64,000 nucleotides of DNA from Candidatus Paraluminiphilus aquimaris (GCF_026230195.1 NZ_CP036501.1:1612001-1676000); one strand, 5' to 3'. Numbered from the stretch's first letter, positions 1 through 8,556 are shown. A program made the numbers and translations. Notes: a model not told the origin generated them from the letters alone.

Positions 1-1
1 T

Positions 2-463
2 TTGAATGTGGAAGATTACGCAGACTACGAAACAGCGAGTTGGCTTGCGGCGCCGGTGGCTGGTACAGGGGAGACAGTGGCAGAGCTCGCCGAGGAACTC
101 CGTTTGCCGGACAGCGGGTTGATCGACACGATAAACACTTACAATCTCGCGGCACAGAGCGGTAATGATGAGCAATTCCATAAGTCTAAGGAATGGCTAA
201 AGCCCCTGACGGGGCCCTTTGTCGCGCTGGATTGCACGCCGGGAGCCGGCGCTTTCCTACCGCACTTTACCCTTGGCGGCTTGGATACCACGGTGGACGG
301 TCAGGTCTTGTCAGTGCAGGGTGATGTCATATCAGGACTTTACGCCGCGGGTAGGACGGCCTGTGGTGTGCCGCGTCGCGGGGACGGCTACGCGTCGGGA
401 AGCTCTGTCGGTGACGCTACGTTTTCCGGACGTCGCGCGGGCCGTCAGGCCGCTATCGCTTAA
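2..463 (+). CDS. FAD-dependent oxidoreductase, C-terminal part (cut by window edge)
   Basis: Only the last ~153 residues are present; the reading frame is open to the left edge, so the apparent TTG at position 2 is probably internal. The end carries the C-terminal pattern of the FAD_binding_2 family (fumarate reductase / 3-ketosteroid dehydrogenase type): an FTLGGLDT segment, then GLYAAGRTACGVPRRGDGY and a final SGRRAGRQAA helix that packs on the FAD. This supports a flavoprotein dehydrogenase or reductase but not a substrate. It is followed after 12 bp by a SnoaL-like gene and then an Old Yellow Enzyme, so the three probably form one operon acting on a steroid ring (inference from the surrounding cluster). 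Confidence 0.75.
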   Translation: MNVEDYADYETASWLAAPVAGTGETVAELAEELRLPDSGLIDTINTYNLAAQSGNDEQFHKSKEWLKPLTGPFVALDCTPGAGAFLPHFTLGGLDTTVDGQVLSVQGDVISGLYAAGRTACGVPRRGDGYASGSSVGDATFSGRRAGRQAAIA

Positions 464-475
464 GAGGAAAAGAGG

Positions 476-1117
476 ATGACTGACTCAGCACTAATGGCTC
501 GCATCGATCGCTTAGAGTCTATCGATGAAATTCGCCAACTGGCTGCGAAATACTCGTTGGCGCTCGATATGCGCGACATGGACGCTTTAGTGAATCTCTT
601 CCCCGAAAATGTCCGTGTTGGCAAAGATAAAGTCGGGAGGGCGCATTTTAAGCAGTGGATGGACGAGACGTTGCGAGTGCAATTTACGGGGACTTCGCAT
701 CATATTGGCAATCACATCATTGAGTTCGAAGACCCTGACCGCGCTGTCGGCGTCGTGTACTCAAAAAATGAGCATGAAACGCCCACGCAGGACGGTGGGT
801 GTGAATGGGTGATCATGCAGATGCTCTACTGGGATCATTATGAGCGTATCGATGGGCGTTGGTATTTCAAACGGCGGCTTCCCTGTTATTTTTATGCCAC
901 TGACCTCAACAAGCCGCCCTGCGGTGACAATAAAATGCGATGGCCAGACCGCGATCATTACGATGGCGCCTTCCATAGCTTGTTTCCGAGCTGGCAAAAG
1001 TTTTGGAGTGAGCCTCCCTCTGAGGAGCTTCCCACGGTGGCGGCACCTGCGCCTTACGAGCAGTTTTTGAAAACGATGCGGGCGGGTGTTGAAAACCCGA
1101 GTATCCGAACGCGTTAA
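476..1117 (+). CDS. SnoaL/NTF2-like protein, possible hydroxysteroid dehydratase
   Basis: A 213-residue protein of the SnoaL_4 (NTF2-like) fold, longer than usual because of a C-terminal extension after residue ~150. The first helix has a Tyr26-x4-Asp31 pair (KYSLALD), and a His pair lies in TSHHIGNH; this Tyr/Asp/His arrangement is the one used by SnoaL-fold dehydratases such as scytalone dehydratase and BaiE. The start ATG follows GAGGAAAAGAGG. It sits 12 bp after the flavoprotein and 12 bp before an Old Yellow Enzyme, implying co-transcription. A dehydratase role on a hydroxysteroid is inference; a non-catalytic binding role is possible. Confidence 0.7.
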   Translation: MTDSALMARIDRLESIDEIRQLAAKYSLALDMRDMDALVNLFPENVRVGKDKVGRAHFKQWMDETLRVQFTGTSHHIGNHIIEFEDPDRAVGVVYSKNEHETPTQDGGCEWVIMQMLYWDHYERIDGRWYFKRRLPCYFYATDLNKPPCGDNKMRWPDRDHYDGAFHSLFPSWQKFWSEPPSEELPTVAAPAPYEQFLKTMRAGVENPSIRTR

Positions 1118-1129
1118 AGGATTTTCTCT

Positions 1130-2209
1130 ATGAACCTTGAGCACTTGCTGTCGCCCCTGACGGTCGGCGATATGACACTCAAAAACCGCGTCATCATGGC
1201 ACCGATGACGCGTAGCCGGGCGTCACAAGTTGATGATTGCGTCTCGGCGCTTCATGAGGCGTATTACTCGCAACGGGCCAACGCGGGCTTGATCATTACG
1301 GAAGGAGTGCACCCCTCATTTGATGGCAAGGGTTACAACCGTACCCCCGGTATTTGCAATGACGAGCATGTCGCGGCTTGGTCAAGGGTGACATCTGCCG
1401 TTCATAGAGCAGGTGGTCTTATTGCCTGCCAGCTAATGCATTGCGGTCGTGTTGGTCATCCCGACAACAAAGCGACGGGCACACGGATGCTGGCGCCGTC
1501 AGCCATTGCCGCGCGAGCCGAAATTTTTACCGAGCAAGGTATGCAGGCCATGCCTGAGCCTGAGGCGATGACGGTCGATGAGATTGCGGGGGTCATCGAG
1601 GATTACCGTCAGGCGGCTGAACGCTGCAAGGCGGCGGGCTTTGACGGCATTGAGCTGCATTGCGCATCGGGTTACTTGCCCGGGCAGTTTCTCGCATCAG
1701 GCAGTAATGTGAGAGAAGACGAGTACGGTGGCTCTCTTGAGAACCGGTTGCGGTTTGTTGCGCAAGTTATCGATGCGTTAGCGAGTGTGATGGGTATAGC
1801 GCGAGTTGGACTTCGAATTTCTCCTGGAAATCGTTACAACGACCACGTCGATGCGGACCCTCAAGCAACCTATGGTGCTCTACTGAGAATGGCACAAAGA
1901 AAAGGAATAGCGTGGATTCACGCGATTCGCATGCCCTCGACAGGGATCGACAGTCTCGCTCTGACCCGAGACAATTTCTCAGGCGTACTTATCGGAAGTG
2001 ACAGCTTTACGGCAGAAGAGGCCGAGACACGCATCGCGGCAAACGAGGTTGATGCGGTCTCCTTTGGGCGCTTGTATATCGCCAACCCTGATCTTGTTGC
2101 GCGTTTTGAATCGGATGGGCCTTACAACGACATGGACAAGCGCACCATTTACGGGGGGGAAGGCGCTAAGGGCTATACCGATTACCCCCTTCTTTCGGGT
2201 GATGCATAA
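1130..2209 (+). CDS. Old Yellow Enzyme family NADH:flavin oxidoreductase
   Basis: A 359-residue FMN-dependent TIM-barrel ene-reductase of the OYE family (NemA/PETN reductase type, usual length). Family marks are the N-terminal LKNRVIMAPMTR segment, QLMHCGRVGHP, and the barrel motif FLASGSNVREDEYGGSLENR. OYEs reduce activated C=C bonds using NAD(P)H. The substrate-anchoring pair, normally His-x-x-His or His-x-x-Asn, reads His-Cys-Ala-Ser here, so the second ligand is changed. In a steroid cluster a delta-4 or delta-6 enone is a sensible substrate, as with the related BaiCD/BaiH enzymes, but this is inference. AAAGG precedes the ATG by 8 bp. Confidence 0.85.
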   Translation: MNLEHLLSPLTVGDMTLKNRVIMAPMTRSRASQVDDCVSALHEAYYSQRANAGLIITEGVHPSFDGKGYNRTPGICNDEHVAAWSRVTSAVHRAGGLIACQLMHCGRVGHPDNKATGTRMLAPSAIAARAEIFTEQGMQAMPEPEAMTVDEIAGVIEDYRQAAERCKAAGFDGIELHCASGYLPGQFLASGSNVREDEYGGSLENRLRFVAQVIDALASVMGIARVGLRISPGNRYNDHVDADPQATYGALLRMAQRKGIAWIHAIRMPSTGIDSLALTRDNFSGVLIGSDSFTAEEAETRIAANEVDAVSFGRLYIANPDLVARFESDGPYNDMDKRTIYGGEGAKGYTDYPLLSGDA

Positions 2210-2262
2210 ATGAGCGTCAGCTTGTAACGTACGCCAACGACTGAGAGACCAAGGAAAGCACC

Positions 2263-3132
2263 ATGCCTATGCCGACGGATGTGCCTGTCATCGACCTGAT
2301 GCTCGCCGTACCCAATGATGACACGTCGAATTTTTACGACTTTATTCGCCCGTTGTTGATGGATGAGCAGAGCCGGCAAATGTTCAAGATGCCCGCGCAA
2401 TACATGTTCAAAGACCTCCCTAAGGTTGGTAAGCGCGATGATTACATTGCCTATACCTTGGAGAAGATGGACGAATTCAATATCGAAAAAGCGATGCTGG
2501 GTGTCGACGAGGGGCAGTACGAGACGCAGTGCGAGGCGGTGAAAAAACATCCCGATCGTTTTTTTGCGTCCTACGACTGCAATCCCAATAACGGGATGGA
2601 TGAAGTCCGCAAAATTCGTCGCCTTAAAGAGCAGTACGACATCAAGTCAGTGAACGCTTTTCCTTCGGGGCTCTGCCCTCAGGTCTCGCTCTCGGATAAG
2701 AAGTGGTATCCCATCTTTGTCACCTGCATTGATCTTGATATTCCTTTTTGCCCCTGCGTTGGTGTGCCCGGTCCCCGTATTCCCATGGAGCCTCAGAAAG
2801 TGGAGCACCTCGACGAAATCTGTTGGTTTTTCCCCGAGCTCAAGGTGGTCATGAAACACGGTGCGGAGCCCTGGACAGACCTGGCTTGGAAGCTCATGCT
2901 GAAATATGAAAATCTGTATTACATGACCAGTGCGTTTGCACCCAAGCACTACCCCAAAGACATTGTGCATTTTGCCAACACACGCGGTGCTGAGAAGATC
3001 ATGTACGCCGGCTACTTCCCCATGGGCCTCTCGTTGGAGCGCATCTTTGGCGATATGCCCAACGTCCCGTTCAAAGACGAGGTTTGGCCGAAGTTCTTAC
3101 GGGAGAACGCAAAACGCGTGTTTAAGGTCTGA
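2263..3132 (+). CDS. Amidohydrolase_2 family TIM-barrel protein with degenerate metal site
   Basis: A 289-residue protein with the overall plan of the amidohydrolase-2 (ACMSD-like) superfamily: a late KVVMKHGAEPW strand and a final KIMYAGYFPMG segment. Key metal ligands are missing: the N-terminal His-x-His is absent (VPVIDLMLAVP), the central His strand reads PFCPCVGVPGP, and the family Asp of GSDFP is replaced (AGYFP). Such proteins are often found as unassigned members of catabolic clusters. Its reaction cannot be called; it may be a metal-free hydrolase or decarboxylase, or a binding protein. RBS AAGGAAA precedes the ATG. The gene ends just before a strong bidirectional terminator. Confidence 0.7.
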   Translation: MPMPTDVPVIDLMLAVPNDDTSNFYDFIRPLLMDEQSRQMFKMPAQYMFKDLPKVGKRDDYIAYTLEKMDEFNIEKAMLGVDEGQYETQCEAVKKHPDRFFASYDCNPNNGMDEVRKIRRLKEQYDIKSVNAFPSGLCPQVSLSDKKWYPIFVTCIDLDIPFCPCVGVPGPRIPMEPQKVEHLDEICWFFPELKVVMKHGAEPWTDLAWKLMLKYENLYYMTSAFAPKHYPKDIVHFANTRGAEKIMYAGYFPMGLSLERIFGDMPNVPFKDEVWPKFLRENAKRVFKV

Positions 3133-3147
3133 GTACCCGCTGGACAC

Positions 3148-3177
3148 AAAAAACCCCGCTCCAGGCGGGGTTTTTTT
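3148..3177. terminator. Bidirectional rho-independent terminator
   Basis: A perfect 6-bp G+C stem CCCCGC / GCGGGG with a 5-nt loop (TCCAG) is flanked by an A-run on the left and a run of seven T on the right. It lies between two convergent genes (amidohydrolase-like, rightward; MaoC, leftward) and can end transcripts from both sides. Confidence 0.9.
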
Positions 3178-3243
3178 AAATTGAGGCTGCGGTGTTATGA
3201 CCGCAGCTCTGTTTCTCCGTTTGGCGTTTGTTGATGAGGGACC

Positions 3244-3705
3244 TCAGGCAGGGAAGTAAACGCTGATGGCGTCGACAATACAGGCGGGTTTCTCGGCGCC
3301 TTCTGCCTGCATAACAATGCGCAGGATCATTTTGATGCCGCCGCTTGCCTCTTCAACCGATACCACCGTACCCGTTGCCGACAACTTCGAACCCACTGTG
3401 ACCGGGGAGGGGAAACGCGTTTTCTCAGTGCCGTAGTTAACACCCATTGCGATGCCGCGGACTTCGATGATCTCCGGCATGAATTTCGCAGCAAGCGACA
3501 TGGTTAGGTAACCGTGGGCAATCGTGGCGCCAAACGGGCCATTGGCGGCTTTCTCTGCGTCGATGTGGATCCACTGATGGTCACCGGTCGCATCCGCAAA
3601 CTGATTAATGCGCTCTTGCGTGATTTCCATGCTGGGGCTTGGCCCTAAGGTCTTTCCTACAAGGTCGTAGAGGTCAGCGGGTGATTCGATAACAGTTTTA
3701 GTCAT
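3244..3705 (-). CDS. MaoC/NodN-family (R)-specific enoyl-CoA hydratase
   Basis: A 153-residue single hot-dog-fold protein. It carries the hydratase-2 motif: ATGDHQWIHID followed by NGPFGATIAHGYLTMSL, with the Asp and His that activate water, at residues ~57-85. Members hydrate trans-2-enoyl-CoA to (3R)-hydroxyacyl-CoA. Length and motif match the stand-alone NodN / Rv0130 type. It is transcribed leftward from AAGGAAC before the ATG and is separated from its neighbours by a terminator and a 243-bp promoter region. In this island it could serve beta-oxidation of a steroid side chain or ring fragment; the exact substrate is unknown. Confidence 0.88.
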   Translation of the reverse strand: MTKTVIESPADLYDLVGKTLGPSPSMEITQERINQFADATGDHQWIHIDAEKAANGPFGATIAHGYLTMSLAAKFMPEIIEVRGIAMGVNYGTEKTRFPSPVTVGSKLSATGTVVSVEEASGGIKMILRIVMQAEGAEKPACIVDAISVYFPA

Positions 3706-3858
3706 GCTTTGTTCCTTACAGATTTCAGCAAAATGCTGTCGCGATAATGCGATGGGTTGCGATTAGCAGGCTCTACTGTGCCACATCTGCTGCTCCGGTG
3801 GAGCTACCCCAGAGTCATGGGCATCATTGTTTCAGACGATAAATACGATTGGTGACTC

Positions 3859-3925
3859 ACTGCGCGCAAGAGGCATAATGCCTATGGAATATACAAGCTG
3901 ATGCGTAACGGAGTTTGCGCGCAGT
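3859..3925. promoter_or_regulatory. Paired TGCGCGCA operator-like sites upstream of SDR gene
   Basis: Two perfect inverted 11-mers, ACTGCGCGCAA (3859-3869) and TTGCGCGCAGT (3915-3925), each contain the self-complementary octamer TGCGCGCA; their starts are 56 bp apart. They lie just before the SDR start at 3949. The arrangement resembles a pair of operator sites for a dimeric repressor or activator. No regulator is assigned. Confidence 0.45.
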
Positions 3926-3948
3926 AATTGGGTGCAAGTGGGGCGTTT

Positions 3949-4725
3949 ATGTCAGATCTATCCGGAAAAGTATGCTTGGTGACAGGCGGTGCGGGTCACA
4001 TCGGCCGAGCGATCTGCGAGTCGCTACTGGCACAGGGAGCAGAAGTGATCGCTGTGGGCCGGCGCGAGCCCGCAGAGCCAGTCGCCTCTCAGGGTAGCGA
4101 AGCCACGTTCTACAGTGCGGACATTCGAGATCCCGCGGCATCTCAAGCGCTCATAGAGTTTGTTGCTGAGCGCTTTGGACGACTCGATATTTTGGTTAAT
4201 AACGCGGGCGGCGGGCCGCCGGTGGCTGCAGCTCATGCCAGCGCTGAGCTGACTCAAAAAATCATCTCGTTGAATTTGCTGGCACCGCTTGTGCTGTCGC
4301 AGCAGGCGCATCCGCTTCTTACGAAGGCTTCGGGTGGTGGCGCTATCGTGAACATCGCAAGCGTCAGCGGTGCGCGCCCATCCCCGGGTACAGCGGCCTA
4401 CGGTGCTGCGAAAGCCGGATTGCTTAACGTGACGAAGTCGCTAGCGATGGAATGGGGACCACAAATACGCGTTAACGCGTTGATCGTGGGTTTGGTTCAT
4501 AACGAGGCGGGCGTTGAACACTACGGTGGTGAGGAGGGCTTTAAGCGGGTGGCCGATATGTTGCCCCTAAAGCGCATGGCTTCACCACAAGATGTGGCTA
4601 ACGCAGTACTGCTGATGTGCTCGGATCGCGCGTCCTACATCTCCGGCGCCAATTTGGAGGTTGATGGAGGTGGTGAAGTTCCCGTCTTTTTGCACCTCGC
4701 TAACGAGTCGTCGAAAGCCAAATAG
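3949..4725 (+). CDS. Short-chain dehydrogenase/reductase
   Basis: A classical SDR of 258 residues from the ATG at 3949; an in-frame TTG 21 bp upstream exists but gives an atypical N-terminus. Cofactor motif VTGGAGHIG at residues 11-19, NNAG at ~84, and the catalytic set Ser138/Ser140, Tyr151 and Lys155 (YGAAK) are all present, and the C-terminal DGGG is intact. It should be a functional NAD(P)-dependent alcohol/ketone oxidoreductase. In this island a hydroxysteroid or hydroxyacyl-CoA is the likely substrate (inference). It converges on, and overlaps by 26 bp, the DUF3604 gene. Two TGCGCGCA palindromes lie in its upstream region. Confidence 0.85.
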   Translation: MSDLSGKVCLVTGGAGHIGRAICESLLAQGAEVIAVGRREPAEPVASQGSEATFYSADIRDPAASQALIEFVAERFGRLDILVNNAGGGPPVAAAHASAELTQKIISLNLLAPLVLSQQAHPLLTKASGGGAIVNIASVSGARPSPGTAAYGAAKAGLLNVTKSLAMEWGPQIRVNALIVGLVHNEAGVEHYGGEEGFKRVADMLPLKRMASPQDVANAVLLMCSDRASYISGANLEVDGGGEVPVFLHLANESSKAK

Positions 4726-6712
4726 GGGACGTCCAGGCGCGCTCACGAATCGTGGGCGAGTAAAACGGATCAGTTTCTGGGTTAGTACAGCAGATACCGT
4801 ATATGTTCCCTGAGTCGCCGTTCTCATTCGCCAGCAAGTTAGCGGCGTCAGCTTCGGTGGCACAACTTTCCGAAAAGGGATTTACACCCGCGGCTTGGCA
4901 CTGGAGTGTGCTCCAGCGACAGCTTGGTGTCTCTAAGATCCGGGCGTAGTAAAACGCGGACTCGCCGGGGCGATACGTTGGGTCTTCCCAAACAGTGCAC
5001 AGGCTTGCATGTCCAGGTGCAGTGGCGGCACAGCTATTCATATCGACGCCGAGGCCTTGCGTTTCGTTTCCTAAAACGTCCACCACACGCTCATGTGTTG
5101 ACCCGTCTTCATCTACCCAGCCCTTGATGATTTGAATGCGCTCAAGCGGGTTTGCAGGGTGAAGATCAGTGCCCTGATCGCGCTGCGCACTGACGAAGAA
5201 GCGTGGTGTTGCATCCCCTTCGCTCCGCGCTAACACGCCGCCCATCGGAACGCCTGACTTGTAGGCCTCGTCCAGTGCGTCGGGATCATCACAGAGGTCC
5301 GTTTCATAGTCGCCCGCGAAGAATCGCACAATCGGCCGTGTGCCGGAGGTTGCGTAGGTTTCCCGATTGCGCATGGCTTCAAAGAGCGCGTCACGACGGT
5401 TTTCTTCAGCCCAGACAACAGCGAGACCGCCGGGGTTTGAGACAAAGTGATCTTGGACGTTTCGGAATGTCGCGTCCCGAGAACCGAGATGCCCCACATA
5501 GTTTTTTTCCATCGCGCCACCGGAGGTCGCGGTATGCGTGTCGGTGCTGCCAATAAAACCCTGTCTGAATGGGTTGAGCCCTGTCTTTTGCTCGAGTGCG
5601 AGCCCGTCTTTCAGGACGTTGCGCATCATATTGCGTCGGTGGAAATTGGCGACGTTGACGGGGAGTCCGCGATCTGACCACATCTTCCCGTTCACACTGC
5701 CCAGCATCGCTAGATTGTCAGACGGTATTTGCTCAAAGTCACAGAGCTCGTCCTCAGTGTCGATGCCGACACCGGCTAACCGGTCGAAGCGACACTCTGA
5801 GGCCCCCTTGTGTTGAACCAGCTCAACCAAGGGCTCTATTTCAAGCCGGTTGATGGCTTCTTCCTCAGTGGCGGGGTCGGGGAACATAAGACCTCCCCCT
5901 AAGTTCGGGTTGTGGGGGATGGCGAGTACATCGCAGCCGGAATCTGACTCTAGGCACTGCGAACGAAGCCGTCGCCATAACTCGGGTACTGAGCTGTCTG
6001 TATCAAAGACCGAGATAGGGAGCCGCGTCACTTCCTCGCCTTTGAAAATCACATTTCGGTGAAGGTTGGCCATTTCTTGGCCTTGGGTGTACTCATAACC
6101 TACAAAGGTTGTGAAACTGCAGTCCTCAGAGCGATCGTAATGGCGCTCAGCGGCCTGCTGAATGTCATCCCATACATTGAGGGCGCTCTCCTCGCAGTTG
6201 CCTAGCGAGCACACGAGGCCGCGCTCGGGCGCCTCACCTTCCATCCCACCTGATGCGGTCCATAAACTTGCCGCGTAAAGTTGTACCCAAAGATTCTGAG
6301 CGCGGGACATGAGGCAGACCGGTGTCCACCAGCCAGCTTGCGTCCAGTCGCTGTCACACAGCGCGACTTCACCTAAAAACTCACCGTGATCGGTGACGGC
6401 TGCAAAGTCGATAGGGCGATCGATTTGGGCAGATACGGTCTGCTCCCCATAGGCATCGGGGAGTGTGATGACGTTACCTTTGGCGTATTCATAGGCGCCA
6501 TCGGGGTCGTTTTTTTGATTCGAAAGAAAGGAATCGAAGGAGTATCGGGTGTGAATATGGAGATCGCCAAAGAACGGAAGCTTGGTGTCGGATGAGACGG
6601 CACAGGGGACTTCGCTTGATTGAGCAGACAGGCTTCCCAGTATGCTCACTGCGATAATCGACGCTGAGACAAGGCGCTCGATACGCGCGCTTAACGTGTA
6701 TTGGGTGCTCAT
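4700..6712 (-). CDS. Secreted DUF3604-domain protein (PHP-like metal-dependent hydrolase)
   Basis: A 670-residue protein with an N-terminal signal peptide (hydrophobic segment ~15-30 ending at AQS) and a DUF3604 domain. Metal-site motifs of the PHP-like fold are visible: FFGDLHIHTRYSFDS near residue 48 and AAVTDHGEFLGE near residue 104. Further His residues follow (for example STDTHTATSGG and IPHNPN). DUF3604 proteins are common in marine gammaproteobacteria; a hydrolase of a phosphoester or related ester outside the cytoplasm is suspected but not established. AGGGAG precedes the ATG. Its 3' end overlaps that of the convergent SDR gene by 26 bp. It may be a passenger in the steroid island rather than part of it. 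Confidence 0.82.
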   Translation of the reverse strand: MSTQYTLSARIERLVSASIIAVSILGSLSAQSSEVPCAVSSDTKLPFFGDLHIHTRYSFDSFLSNQKNDPDGAYEYAKGNVITLPDAYGEQTVSAQIDRPIDFAAVTDHGEFLGEVALCDSDWTQAGWWTPVCLMSRAQNLWVQLYAASLWTASGGMEGEAPERGLVCSLGNCEESALNVWDDIQQAAERHYDRSEDCSFTTFVGYEYTQGQEMANLHRNVIFKGEEVTRLPISVFDTDSSVPELWRRLRSQCLESDSGCDVLAIPHNPNLGGGLMFPDPATEEEAINRLEIEPLVELVQHKGASECRFDRLAGVGIDTEDELCDFEQIPSDNLAMLGSVNGKMWSDRGLPVNVANFHRRNMMRNVLKDGLALEQKTGLNPFRQGFIGSTDTHTATSGGAMEKNYVGHLGSRDATFRNVQDHFVSNPGGLAVVWAEENRRDALFEAMRNRETYATSGTRPIVRFFAGDYETDLCDDPDALDEAYKSGVPMGGVLARSEGDATPRFFVSAQRDQGTDLHPANPLERIQIIKGWVDEDGSTHERVVDVLGNETQGLGVDMNSCAATAPGHASLCTVWEDPTYRPGESAFYYARILETPSCRWSTLQCQAAGVNPFSESCATEADAANLLANENGDSGNIYGICCTNPETDPFYSPTIRERAWTSPIWLSTTR

Positions 6713-6802
6713 ATCGGGATCTCCCTATCGCGGGCAAAAGGGCCAGCGTATCGAGCGCAATCGCTGTGATGGGGTCCCATTCACAGACCGCGCGTTTAGT
6801 GT

Positions 6803-7561
6803 TTATAAATTGGCATCTGGCCGCATCATGGCATCGTGTGCGCCGTCGATAACGAGCGTTGATCCCGCGACATAGGCCCCCTCAGGCGAAAGCAGAAACA
6901 GAGCGAGATTGGCAACGTCTTCGGCCTGTCCCGGTCGACCAATGGGTATAGAGTCCACGAAAGCCTTAATCAGCGGGCCATATTCCGCGTCATTTTCGAC
7001 GCTTTGTGTCATTGGCGTGGAAATATATCCTGGCGCCAGTGCATTGAATGATATGCCTCTTTGTGCAAGTCCCGGCGCTTTTCGTCTCATGTAGCGAGCC
7101 ACAGCGCCCTTACTGCTGGCGTAGCACTCGTGGCCGTGGAGGTTGCCGCCTAGCTCCACCGTCTTCTCTTCTGAGCCCTCTAGCATCGCTTCAATAAGAT
7201 CTGGGCGCGTGCTCATAGGCGCCGAGTTCGAGCTGATGGCGATAACGCGGCCCCCCGGGATGATATTACCCTCAAGCCCTTCGATGACCTCGGTCGTGCC
7301 GAAATAGTTAATCTGGAGAATTTTCCCCGGGTCGGGAAACTGAGAGGCCACCCCTGCGCAGGTAATAAGACCGTCGATAACAGGGACTTCGGTGGCAACC
7401 TTCGTAATGGTGGCCTGGCGTGCTTTGGGGTCTCCAAGATCTGCAAGGTAGTCACCGTCTTTTAGATCGATGATGACAACCCGGTGCCCTTGGGCGCGAA
7501 GTTTTTCTTTGATGGCGGCCCCAATGCCGGTAGCACCACCCGTTAGAACATAAGTTCCCAT
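6803..7561 (-). CDS. hsdA: 3-alpha-hydroxysteroid dehydrogenase/carbonyl reductase (SDR)
   Basis: A 252-residue SDR that resembles Comamonas testosteroni 3-alpha-HSD/carbonyl reductase over its whole length: TGGATGIG cofactor motif (7-14), short acidic IDLKDG after beta-2, IDGLITCAGV, INYFGTTE, catalytic Ser110/111, Tyr147 and Lys151 (YASSK), and the signature C-terminal DGAHDAMMRPD. The enzyme interconverts 3-alpha-hydroxy and 3-keto steroids with NAD(H), the usual entry step for bile acids and androsterone. AGGAGA precedes the ATG. It is followed upstream by another SDR in the same direction (28 bp apart), suggesting an operon. Recognition is from remembered family sequence; an alignment would settle it. 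Confidence 0.85.
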   Translation of the reverse strand: MGTYVLTGGATGIGAAIKEKLRAQGHRVVIIDLKDGDYLADLGDPKARQATITKVATEVPVIDGLITCAGVASQFPDPGKILQINYFGTTEVIEGLEGNIIPGGRVIAISSNSAPMSTRPDLIEAMLEGSEEKTVELGGNLHGHECYASSKGAVARYMRRKAPGLAQRGISFNALAPGYISTPMTQSVENDAEYGPLIKAFVDSIPIGRPGQAEDVANLALFLLSPEGAYVAGSTLVIDGAHDAMMRPDANL

Positions 7562-7589
7562 TGTTATCTCCTATTACGTCAGCGTCGGC

Positions 7590-8402
7590 TCAATCAGTCG
7601 TGGTTCGCGCGATATTCGCTTCGATTGCTGTTCCGGGTAACGCCGCCATTCCGCCGTCTACTTCGAGTATCTTTCCGCTCACAAAGCCTGAGGCATTCGA
7701 TGCGAGATAAAGTGCCGCCAGTGCAATATCGTCAGGTTTCCCCAGTCGCCCCTGCGGTATCCACCGAACAGTCGCGTTGTACATGTCTTCATTTTGCGTA
7801 ATGAACGCGGTACTGGGTGTTTCGATAGCCCCTGGCGCGATGCCGTTGACCCGAATACCCGGTGCCAGTTCGTAAGCGAGAATCCGCGTCATTTGGTCCA
7901 TACCCGCTTTGGCGGCTCCATACGCCGCAAAGTTTCGATCGACCATCCAACCCAATGCTGAGGACACATTGACAATGCTTCCTTTCGGGGCGGCTTTGAG
8001 AAGCGGTAAGGCAAGGTGTGTCAGTGTATACGCCGAGGTAAGGTTGATATCGAGGGTGTTTTCAAACCGCGCTTTGTCGACTTTTTTCAGTGATCCATAG
8101 CCCTGACCCGGCGCGCCTGCGTTGTTAATAAGAATGTCGAGCGATCCCCAGCTGTCTGAGAGTTCCCTGACGACCGCAGCGAGTGCAGCCTCGTCGGTGA
8201 CATCGCAGGCAAAGGTCCGTACATCCCTGCCGAGAGCCCGGACTTCACTGGCAACCGCATCCAAGTCGCTCTGAGTTCGGGCAAGCAATGCCACATCGGC
8301 ACCCATTTCGGCAAAGGCGGTTGCGATGCGGGCGCCTATGCCTTTTCCGGCACCGGTTATGAGCGCTCTTTTTCCTTCGAGGCTGAAATAATCTGTAATC
8401 AA
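7590..8402 (-). CDS. Short-chain dehydrogenase/reductase, likely hydroxysteroid-active
   Basis: A classical 270-residue SDR. Motifs: ITGAGKGIG (15-23), NNAG (~93), catalytic Ser148, Tyr161 and Lys165 (YGAAK), and the terminal VDGG. The start appears to be TTG, 6 bp after AAGGAA; there is no in-frame ATG nearby. It is expressed leftward ahead of the hsdA-like gene, so both probably share one promoter in the 8403-8556 region. Which hydroxyl it oxidises (7, 12, 17 or an acyl-CoA beta-hydroxyl) cannot be told from sequence. Confidence 0.83.
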   Translation of the reverse strand: MITDYFSLEGKRALITGAGKGIGARIATAFAEMGADVALLARTQSDLDAVASEVRALGRDVRTFACDVTDEAALAAVVRELSDSWGSLDILINNAGAPGQGYGSLKKVDKARFENTLDINLTSAYTLTHLALPLLKAAPKGSIVNVSSALGWMVDRNFAAYGAAKAGMDQMTRILAYELAPGIRVNGIAPGAIETPSTAFITQNEDMYNATVRWIPQGRLGKPDDIALAALYLASNASGFVSGKILEVDGGMAALPGTAIEANIARTTTD

Positions 8403-8457
8403 AATGGGTTCCTTGATGCCCGGGCTTTAACAATCCAATGGCTCTAGTCCATTTGGG

Positions 8458-8517
8458 CTTGTGGACAGTGCCGTGCACAAGATAGAACGAAGCGTGCGAG
8501 CAAGGAATAAGCGTGCG
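8458..8517. promoter_or_regulatory. Repeats in divergent SDR promoter region
   Basis: The 154-bp gap between two divergent SDR genes holds an inverted repeat, CTTGTG (8458-8463) / CACAAG (8476-8481), and a direct repeat AAGCGTGCG at 8490-8498 and 8509-8517, 19 bp apart. They could be regulator-binding sites. No clear -35/-10 pair was found. Confidence 0.3.
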
Positions 8518-8556
8518 CGTGGATACTTAGTCTAAATTGACCATTAAAAAGAGCAG

